Shown here: in pieces, positions 55,428 through 64,000 of the stretch
Layout of the letters: the number at the start of each line of letters is the position of its first letter
Position numbering within the stretch: position 1 is the first letter of the stretch
Source of the DNA: Bradysia coprophila
Lineage: Eukaryota; Arthropoda; Insecta; Diptera; Sciaridae
DNA length: 64,000 bases
Direction of reading: 5' to 3'
Assembly (NCBI RefSeq): GCF_014529535.1
Contig: NC_050737.1
Span: forward strand, 8,332,302-8,396,301
Notes under the pieces: model-generated
The model's input: the letters and a program-made list of their open reading frames with translations, nothing else
The model's database searches: none
Told to the model about the DNA's origin: nothing
Translations under genes and position numbers: made by a program

Positions 55428-57228
55428 AAAACAGATGGAAGTTGGGAAGTACCAGAGGAATTATCTGCCATCCCAAAATTTAGGAACCAACCTTAAAACA
55501 CCCCACTCATGTCGAAAATAACCGAAATCCATCAAAAAATCCGATGGAAGTCAGGAGGTGCCAGAGGAATCATCTGTCATCCCAAAATTTAGGTACCAGC
55601 CTTGGAATATCTTACTTACATCGAAAATAATCCAAATCCATCAAAAATTCAGATGGAAGTTAGGAAGTGCCAGAGGAATGATCTGTCGTCCCAAAATTAA
55701 GGAACTTACCTTGGAACACATTACTTACTTTGAAAATAACCGAAATCCATCGAAAAATCCGATGGAAGTTAGATAGTGCCAGAGGAAACACCTGTCACTT
55801 CAAAATGTAGGAACACCTCACTTATATCGGAATCGGAAATAACCCAAATCCATCAAAAAAAAAAACAGATGGAAGTTAGGAAGTGCCAGAGGAATCATCT
55901 GTCATACAAAAATTTAGGAACCAACCTTGGAACACCTCACTCATGTCGAAAATAACCCAAATCCATCAAAAAATCTTATAGAAGTTAGGATGTGTAAGAT
56001 GAATCATCTGTCATCCCCAATTGAAATTTTACGAACCAACCTAGTGGAAGTTAACTTAATGATCCCCACAATTTTCAACAAGAAACACACCGCAAAACAA
56101 CACACACCTTTCACCACATTACCATCCATATCATGCACCAAAATAAACAAAGCACACACGCACACACACATACAAATTGGCTTTTATATGGAGACTTTGG
56201 GAGCTCCAGCTCTCAAGGTATGGGTTTTTTCCAACTTTCGAACACTCCATTCTTCTTTCTGAGCCATTATTAACCTATAACCGAAATTATATAGGAAAAT
56301 CTATAGAAACGTTTAGAAGTTGCTGGATCCACTTTTCCATAGAAACTAACTAAGTAACTAACTAACGTAGACGATTTCAGTTATCTGAAAAAACGAAATT
56401 TAGCTTATTTTCACACAAAAACCAAAATTTTGAAATTCAATATCTTAACCAAATCGCAGCATACTTTAACGTGTTTGAATTTTCGAAATTACCTATAAAT
56501 ACAGTTCCAGCTAAATGGTTTGAAATTTTCAAAGTCAATTTTGACCAAATTCCTGGTATCCAATTAGTGTTTTTTTCGCGTTATTTCATGACTAGGCTTT
56601 TTTTGACCAAATGCCCCCTGTCTATTATCTCATTTCATCAGTGTTAGAAACAATTAGAATTATATCGGATCAACAAAATTCACACGAAAACTCTACTTTT
56701 CATCTTTTTATCCCTAGTCATGTAATAGAAAACAAGACTTTTCATCTTTTTATCCCGAGTTATGTAATGGATTTTACATTCTGAGGGCTTCGAAAGAAGT
56801 GCTAGAAACAAGAAAAGTACGGTTTTCGACGCATGTAGCATATAAAAATTTATTTTCTTGAAGAGTGTCATGACCGCACCATTTTTAATTTGATCGATTT
56901 TCTAGTATTAATTTTTCTAGAATAATTTAGACTAAACTCGAACAAACCTTTTATGTTACTTTAATTTTTCGAGTACCATTCGTTCGATCGTTCCACATCG
57001 TTTTCTATGCTGTCAGGATTAGTGTGATGCAAGAGTCGTTTGAATCACTCGTGATGGAATAGAAAAAATCTAAAGAGAGAAAAAAAAGTCTTTTGAAATG
57101 AATGTGGAACGAGTGACATAACCTCGAAAATGTAAAAATATATTTTGAGGTTAGTTTATAACATTGTTGGCTTTAAAGCGAGTAAACCACTCAAATGCAT
57201 GTGCACTATCTCCATTATACGATATAAA

Positions 57229-57415
57229 CACGGCAGAGGAAAATAAGCCAGGCAAAAGCGATTTATTTTTAAAACTTCAAGTTACACTGTATGAAATAAA
57301 CTCAAATGAACACTGACAAAAATTAGGTTAATTTTTTTCGCAAAATATAATGCTAGATACTTCAGGTCCCTAGTAAAATCAAGCGCTCCTGTCTGGTTTA
57401 CTTTACTCTGCCGTG
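57229..57415. mobile_element. hAT-like MITE, copy 3 (187 bp)
   Basis: A copy of 53085-53271 carried by the block X duplication, with the same ATATAAA flanks. Confidence 0.85.
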
Positions 57416-57555
57416 ATATAAATTGTACAAATGGTTCAAATGATACGAATGTTTATACTTACTTTCAAATCAAGAAAATCGATCAAATTTTAGTGCTCCA
57501 ACCATAAATTATAAAAAACTAAGTTCTGCGTTACCCTCGTCTCACTAGTCCGGTG

Positions 57556-58287
57556 TTAACATCAAACCACAACCATCAGCTGGCAGACTGCCCTATTTTC
57601 AAATATGTATAACGACCGACTTAAGATAGCTGAATGTTCAAACTTTCGCTTGATTCGATAGCCCTAATCTGTGATATTTGTTTTACTTGTCCTTTTACTT
57701 TCTAACTAACTTTCTCACACGAGCTCGAAAAATTTTGTTAACCTGGCACACACGGCTATTCATATGTAATCGATAACGACGACAAAAATAATGACAAGCT
57801 CTGGGTAATATGGTCCCTTATAGTAAAATGATTGTTAAAAAAATGGAAGTAAAAGATTTGAAATCAACCGATTAAAAATACTTTGATCGGTGGAAGTAAC
57901 ATATGCTTCCCGTCTGTAGCAGGTTAATGAAAGTTGTCACCACGCACCAGCTCTCAGCTGTTGTGCTTGGGAAGATAGATAGAGGTTTTTGAGTCATCCG
58001 GTCGAGATAAAAGTCGGCATGACTGATGCATTGTGGTATCTTTCATCAAAAATTATAAGACCTAATTTATATCGCATCATTAAATTGCAATTTTAGGTTG
58101 TTCAAGTGGCTTCGGTCGTAAAGACCTATCGCTTGATTCTTTCAAAGAATTGTTGTTGTCTTTTCTTTATCATTAGGATTTCAAGTGCAGTGAAATAGGA
58201 GATATGAAACATCAAGTAAGTCTTTCATTATTGTAACAAAAGAGAATTTAGATAATTTTGATAAGTTCGACAATAACTTCCTGTGTG
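57556..58287. other. Intergenic DNA upstream of the lectin gene
   Basis: No gene. It contains a dispersed repeat at 57771-57927. The sequence between block X and the lectin is unique in the window apart from that. Confidence 0.5.
57771..57927 (-). repeat. Dispersed repeat (CAGACGGCAA family), inverted copy
   Basis: From CGATAACGACGACAAAAATA to CCGTCTGTAGCAGGTTAA, the reverse complement of 17636-17820 with moderate divergence. Confidence 0.7.
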
Positions 58288-58295
58288 TATAAAAG
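58288..58295 (+). promoter_or_regulatory. TATA box of the lectin gene
   Basis: TATAAAAG, 77 bp upstream of the lectin start codon; no TCAGT initiator at the usual spacing. Confidence 0.55.
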
Positions 58296-58364
58296 AGCCT
58301 GTGTCCGCTAAAAAAAGGTTAATATAAGTTTGTTTATTTAACTGACAAGTACAATAACCGAAAA

Positions 58365-59047
58365 ATGTACAAAATAACTTTGTCTATAGCATGCGTTTAC
58401 GCAGTTTTGCTTTCACCAACTAGTGGATTTGTTGCTGAGCCAGTAAAGGACGTAGCAAATTCAGCAGAAGCAGAAGATGCCGCTTATGTTTCTACACTGG
58501 CAGATCAACCAGCAATCAGAAGTAGTTTCGTGAATTCAAAACAATTCTTCCTTGTCACTACAGAAAAGGTATCACCAATCCTAATTAAAACTCTACCACA
58601 TAGTGGCAAATAAAACATTCATCTAATTGGCAGGTCAATTGGTACAAAGCAGCGCATATTTGTAAATTCAATGGCATGGACTTGGCCAGCATTGATTCGA
58701 TGGAAGAAAACAATATTGTCGCAATGCTCATAAATATGTCGGGTAAGTCGTGGCTTGGCTCTGTGACATTTGTCACATATTTGATAAATTATTTTAATTC
58801 AGGTTGTGGAGATGCATCGCCACGTTTCTGGACTTCGGGCAATGACCTTGGCGCTTTCAGAGAGTGGTATTGGTTGGCCAATGGAAAACCGATGAGTTTC
58901 ACAAACTGGGGAGCCAATGAACCAAACAACTCAAACGACACAAATGAAAGATGTGTGGAGATACGATGGAAAGACCAAGCTTATACTTGGAATGATTTAC
59001 CTTGTAATTCGAACCTTTTCTTTATTTGTGAAATGAAATTCAACTGA
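58365..59047 (+). CDS. Secreted C-type lectin
   Basis: Three exons: 58365-58568, 58634-58742 and 58803-59047, 185 residues. The signal peptide is MYKITLSIACVYAVLLSPTSG, followed by about 35 polar residues and one carbohydrate-recognition domain: FFLVTTEK-VNWYKAAHICKFNGMDLASI, then CGDASPRFWTSGNDLG, REWYWLANGKPMSFTNWGAN. The EPN motif (144-146) points to mannose-type, calcium-dependent sugar binding, and WND (167-169) with final Cys residues (C155, C172, C180) completes the fold. The usual WIGG is FWTSG here. Such lectins act outside cells in insects, in microbe recognition or haemocyte behaviour; the ligand is unknown. The 60-nt second intron has no stop and keeps frame, so retention would add 20 residues. 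Confidence 0.93.
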
Positions 59048-59791
59048 GTTCTAGTTAAGTAAAAAAGTTAAGAAAGTAAAATCGAACGATAAATAACAGT
59101 GGTCGAACAATGCATCTTTCGTCGACATGAAAATAATGAAAATTCAACGTGAAATCAAGAGATTATAAAATAATAAAAGATGAAAACACGGCTGTATACT
59201 TACACCGTATACGGAAGTCATATAAGCACAGGCATATTTTTAATGAGTCAAAAACGGTTTTAGCTTATCTGTTATCTAGGTTTGAATTAAACTTGGTCAA
59301 GTCACGGCTCCCAAGAATAATAATACTTGGAAGTAATTTTTTTGAGGATGTTAGTGAATTTTATACAATTTTACTATGGAATTTCCACCACCCACAAAAA
59401 GTGTAACCAGCTAAATTCGTTAATTCTCGATATATAAGTGACATAAACAACAAAAAAACACCATGGACCAATTAAAGTCATTTATATAAATCCTATTCTG
59501 AAAAATATAACGAACAATGCGGGTTGTACATTTGATTCGTTCTTCCGAACTCTTACAAATATCAAATTTTCATTTTAATTAAATAAATGCATCAACTAGA
59601 ACAAACAGACATAATAGAGAAGAACACAATTCAATTGGAACAAAGGCAATTCGAACCATGCCTCTAAGAGCGCTGGTTGCTCTGGCTACCTCTGTCCAAA
59701 TTATGCATTAAGATGCCGAAGAATAGGTCCGACTTAAAGCTCAGCAATTGATTTTTAGTTTATTTGTTACTGAAACAGCTTACACTGATCT
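59048..59791. other. Lectin 3' flank
   Basis: No further gene. An 85-codon frame at 59149-59406 lacks family likeness. AATAAA-type words occur near 59581. Confidence 0.45.
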
Positions 59792-60031
59792 GATTTTTAG
59801 CTTTGTTAGAGGCCATACATAATAAATAAAAAAGAAATAACTAAAATATGTTATGAATTTGTAGCGTGTCTGAACACCCAGATCAGTTTCAAGCGTATAG
59901 CGCATAGCGTACATATATATATATATAGCATCTATAGCATCGTTATCGTTTAACTGAATACTCACACACATTTTGTTTTGCTTTACAAAGGTTTGTGTTT
60001 GATGGTGTGCTTTTAGCACATGACAAAGTAT
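59792..60031. repeat. Duplicated 5' flank Y of tRNA copy 3
   Basis: Near-identical to 53411-53648. The match runs on through the tRNA and stops after CACAA, so block X is absent here. Confidence 0.92.
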
Positions 60032-60103
60032 GACTCCGTGGCGCAACGGTAGCGCGTCTGACTCCAGATCAGAAGGTTGCGTGTTCAAATCACGTCGGGG
60101 TCA
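60032..60103 (+). tRNA. tRNA-Trp (CCA), copy 3
   Basis: Identical to copies 1 and 2; anticodon CCA at 60064-60066; the T-run at 60108-60114 should terminate transcription. Confidence 0.97.
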
Positions 60104-61491
60104 CAAGTTTTTTTTGTTTTTTAAATGTGTTGAGAGTGATTTCACAGTGACTGTTTCAAAAGAAAACTGCTCCCTTGCAGAAATCGTATGGAGTACACAG
60201 TTCGAATCAGACCGAAGTCAATTTTCGTTCATTAAAGTATATAAAATGTGAACTGATTTGGAACGACCGACAAAAATAGAAAATTGCTGTCGTTTATAAT
60301 AAAATGTTCGTCAAAACTAATGAGGTAAAAGATTTTGATTAAATTTTTAGTAAAGACTTCGATCAAACGAAGTAACAGATTTGATAATAATTGATGTGTT
60401 TTCCGTGAGTGATAAGTCACAATAAGGAATCATTCTTCAAACAATATAATGACTATAACTAGTTGATTGACCGTACCATTATTTCCGAAAATTTGACTAT
60501 TTTCTCTGAACCATTTCTACAATTGAGTTTTGGTGAAATTCGATAAAAACAAACTTCGCAAGTATGGGGAAAGACCAAACTTATCGTATGAGTAAAGACC
60601 AAACTTATCTTTTCTGAGAGAAGACAAAAATTAGTCCCTTCTGATACAATTTATGAAGATAAAAATAAAAAATAAATTATTTGAAAGTTGATTCTGAGAA
60701 TGAATTTGTAAACAAAGCGGCTATTTTTACAATGGTTGGCAGTTTTTTCTTTATACGATTTTGATTGATATTGAATAGTCTGTATGCTTCAGCAAAACAT
60801 AAATAATAATTCATTAACATGATTATAAGAATCCAACGAAATATACAGCCACACCAAAATTATATCATTGAACAGTATCGTTGAAAATCTACGACGTTGC
60901 GTTACAAGTTTATTAATTGTCTTCTTCTTTGGAAAGAGTTTGCATATATATAGTAATATACACCGTTTTCGTTTTGGTTATTGTTTGAGTTATATCAACG
61001 CAATGGAAGTGCATTGGTTATAAGTATCCATTAATTAAAAAAAATAATTGTTACCGACAAATGATCCATGCGAGAACTGCTCACGAACAATGGTTTTTTG
61101 TGAATTTTGAATTACCATGCTTAATTTCATATTTTAGTCTAATATCTTGACAGCACTGGGAACCGAAGAATCCGCATCACAACTGTAATTAGATCAAAGT
61201 GAAAATATTACCAACCAGAATAACGTTCAATTTATGAAGATTTTACCATCTTCATTGGAGTATAAGTGAGCTTGGTAATGTGATAAAGTCACTTACAGTG
61301 TCCTATAATCCCACCCTTTCGTGTGCGCAAATGAAACATTATCGAAATTTTCAGTTCATAAATTGACGTTTTGATAATGAAGTGTTTAAATCTAGCTCAT
61401 TTTTGATACAACAATTTTATTAATAGCTCATTTTGATTCTAAAAGTGTCACCAAATTGTGAATATTATGACATTACAGTAGATGGTTTCTC

Positions 61492-61820
61492 TTTGATTAT
61501 TGGACAGATGCGGCGACAATGGAGTAAATAAAATTCGTATTTTAGTTTGCAATATTTCGGGTCATATTTCGACCCATCTTCAGGCTTTGTTATCGGCAAT
61601 AAATAATGAAATTTTAAATGACTAGCAGGGTGGCTTTGCCAAGGAACTATAATAAAAATCTGGCTCTAGGCCTTCATCAATCGATTAAAACTAATTAGAG
61701 CGTAAATAAGTTAATTTAGAACTTTGAAAATTAAGTCTCTCTTGTCGGGACATTGCACTTGTTTATCGATAACACTTGACCATTGTCGCCGCATCTGTCC
61801 AATAATCAAAGAGAAACCAT
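61492..61820. mobile_element. MITE with 41-bp perfect inverted ends (329 bp)
   Basis: The first 41 bases (from ATGGTTTCTCTTTGATTATT to GCGGCGACAATGG) are mirrored exactly at the right end. The interior contains the palindromic word TCGGGTCATATTTCGACCC. There is no transposase, so it is non-autonomous. Perfect ends suggest recent activity. Confidence 0.88.
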
Positions 61821-61984
61821 TTCGAAGCAAACGGCGAATAAACAAAAACAACAATTACAGTAGATAGAATGTTTTTACCAGCGTTTTTCCAAACAATATT
61901 TCTTCAACGTCAAATAGTTACTTTCCTGACGAATGCTAAAAGGCTGTTTGAGTTTTCCAACACTAGCCAAAGGAGAGTTCTGCA

Positions 61985-62125
61985 ATCGAATTAGCTAAAA
62001 AAGCATTTTATCATGAGTTGGAAACGAAATAGTAGCGATTTTTCAACACTAGTTAAGAAAGGTACTTTTCTTTACTAGTGTTGAAATATTCAACGTCGTT
62101 TAGGAGAAACGTTGTCTTTAGTGAC
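61985..62125 (-). repeat. Dispersed repeat family member 4, with hairpin
   Basis: On minus, TTTCCAACTCATGATAAAAT and the T-run resemble the member at 5386. TTTCAACACTAGTTAAGAAA pairs with TTTCTTTACTAGTGTTGAAA at 62040-62087. Confidence 0.5.
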
Positions 62126-63351
62126 AAGTGTTTGCAACCGAAGTTGGTACCCAGTCGACTTGTGGCGAAAACATTCACAATAATTTCCGCACAGGCCGTT
62201 CACAAATTACAAATCATCACCGTCCGTCCTTACGCGTTTCTAAATCTGTCAAAAACATTATAAACGACTCTTACCTCACAGACTTGCTCATTAATTCCGC
62301 GCAGTTCATTTTTTATTCCAGCGACGGAATTTTTTGGGTTCACCAATGATGGACACAAGCGCAATTACCAAGGCAATTACGATTCTCGCCTTCGGCTGTA
62401 ACCGCTTATGTAATCGAACATTTACATGGTCTCTGCTGTAATCTACTATTGTGCCATGACTGATTTCAATTCGACAGATTTCGATCTTAGTAGCAGATTA
62501 GTAAAGCGGTATTTTCCGAACAATTTAAACAATTAAAACAATCACAATGTCTACTCAAACCTCATTTTGTATGTTAATCAGAAATGAATTTCGATAGAAC
62601 GGTATGAATGAGGTTTCTATGACAAAATGTTCAAATTCTATATGATCAATCGTTCTTTGTATTTCGAAATTGTTATTGTATACGACACAAATAGTGCAGT
62701 GTGCACCTTGTTGCACACGTTCACATATATATGTATACTTTCGCGTATGCGGTTTCGCTAATTTTGTCAAATAATTGTAGTAGCGTAGAACCATGGGTAG
62801 CATTTACGACGAAATATAGTGAAAACCATCGATATAATATACTGTAGATAATGAGACAAGCCGAACGAAATTTCGGAAATATAGCACACACACAAGTGCA
62901 AAAAATACGAATCACAACACAAAACGAAGAGAAAAAGGAAATTGAGAAATGCAGAGTTTCAATTATTTTCAAATATTTGTATGACATTATTTCGCGCGCT
63001 TTCTCAAAACGTAAAGTTGCTTTGACATTATTTATCTACCCTATATTATATCGATGGTGAAAACAAAATGGCCGCCGTGATAGAAACAAAATTGTTTCTT
63101 AAAAATAAAAACTTATTTCAAAAAATCGAAAACATAATTTCTTTCCTAAAGATATATCGACTAAAGACCGTACAGTGGCGAAACTGTTTGAAGTTTCCTA
63201 AGATATTTGATTTTGGTAAGTATCAGGGCTGCTGTCAAGTCAAGATCAATAAGTGTTGGATGTGTTTCAGGCGTCCAATTAATATTTCTTTCACAAAATA
63301 ATAAAGAGGTGAAAAACGGCGCGAAAAAACAACGATTTCTTTAATTAATGG

Positions 63352-63389
63352 TGAGTTCCTGAAAAAATGACGAGATTTCTTCAGGAACT
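63352..63389. repeat. Small hairpin
   Basis: GAGTTCCTGAA and TTCAGGAACTC form an 11-bp stem with a 16-nt loop. No T-run or gene next to it. Confidence 0.55.
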
Positions 63390-64000
63390 CATCGTTTCTT
63401 CAGAAAGTGGTCAAAACTCAATAAAATATCGAAGCGTTAGGGTAATGCTTTCCATTACAGAAAAATTAAATTTTTTATCCCTAAAGTGAATGATCAAGAA
63501 AATTATCGTAGTGGAAAAATATAAAAAATTTACTTTTATAGTCATAATTGATACGACGCGTCCGCGATAATGAGGGATGTGACACCCCTCTAACTAAAGG
63601 TGTTACCGTAAAGCTCCTCAAAAGTTGATGCTTTCTCACTAATTTATTTTACCGGAAACGTACACACATTTAAACTAAAGCGTTTCCGCTTAAACGTAAT
63701 TTTTAAGCTTACCGCCGACATTTTATTTCTACTGGGTCATCTCTTTTGAACCTCACAACACACCAAACGACAATATTGTTGTTTGTTTGCATGATTGTAA
63801 TGTACAAGAAGCACATTTCCGCACAAAATCTGATTTTTGTGTTGGTTGTTTGACGTTTCAAAAACAATACTCATGTTATGATTAACGACATTGACGACGA
63901 TTTTCTTCGTTAAACCATATTTGACTAAGTTCAGAGTGGATGTGATTTGGGTGTGAAATTGAGTGGTAAGTGCTATTTTCATAGATTTTCTTTTTGTAAA

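Larger units (their letters stand above)
53721..57555. repeat. Segmental duplication block X, second copy
   Basis: Near-identical to 50952-53411, ending at the same CTAGTCCGGTG. It differs by the insertion at about 54025-55427, which replaces about ten bases of the first copy, and by scattered small changes. High identity points to a recent event or gene conversion. Confidence 0.93.
60104..64000. other. Intergenic DNA to the window end
   Basis: No supported gene. Contains the MITE at 61492-61820, a dispersed repeat with hairpin at 61985-62125 and a small hairpin at 63352-63389. Open frames at 62078-62349, 62555-62987 and 63737-63982 are not convincing. Confidence 0.45.

Noticed and set aside
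51418-56262. Duplicated frames of 72 and 111-115 codons
   Set aside because: They lie in the minisatellite and are duplicated with it; the translations simply repeat the DNA unit.
53508-60088. Minus frames starting MNTQPSDLESDALPLRHGV
   Set aside because: Antisense to tRNA-Trp genes.

Overview
The window looks like nuclear DNA of an insect, most likely a lower (nematoceran) dipteran; the order is an inference. It is AT-rich. Its genes have short introns with GT/AG borders, core promoters pair a TATA box with an arthropod TCAGT initiator, and the recognisable genes are metazoan or insect families. There are no operons and no prokaryotic or viral genes. Most of the DNA is non-coding and is littered with short palindromic (MITE/foldback) elements.

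Layout. 0.6-7 kb: three paralogous three-exon genes for small secreted Val/His/Pro-rich cuticle-type proteins (A on minus, B and C on plus) with matching splice phases and a shared promoter block. A and B are divergent, and traces of an inverted duplication survive in their upstream DNA. 7-14.5 kb: no firm gene, several MITEs. 14.5-15.0 kb: an intronless small heat shock protein (minus). 17.9-20.4 kb: the last four exons of a peptide-type class A GPCR (plus) whose tail is about 14 repeats of a KQDS-containing unit; exons for TM1-3 were not found. 20.4-31.9 kb: gene-poor, very A-rich, with foldback elements. 32.0-41.5 kb: a four-exon BORCS5 gene (minus) whose 8.5 kb second intron holds an uncharacterised 529-residue single-exon gene on the opposite strand (35.7-37.3 kb). 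43.2-46.5 kb: a seven-exon secreted CUB-domain gene (plus). 47.6-49.2 kb: a five-exon FAM20B-type glycosaminoglycan xylosylkinase (plus). 50.9-60.1 kb: a segmental duplication carrying three identical tRNA-Trp(CCA) genes, minisatellites and a 1.4 kb insertion present in only one copy. 58.4-59.0 kb: a three-exon secreted C-type lectin, between tRNA copies 2 and 3. 60.1-64 kb: intergenic, with one MITE carrying 41-bp perfect ends.

The genes are largely independent functionally: cuticle (A-C), chaperone, neuropeptide signalling, lysosome positioning (BORC), proteoglycan synthesis (FAM20B) and sugar recognition (lectin). Only A-C look like a co-regulated set. Exon joins were worked out by hand from reading frame, splice dinucleotides and recalled family similarity; no alignment or transcript data were available. 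I did not find a clear new molecular system. The best leads are the A-C promoter block, the GPCR tail repeat, the nested gene with repeated [K]IxF motifs, the heat shock protein lacking its conserved arginine, and the tRNA-bearing duplication.
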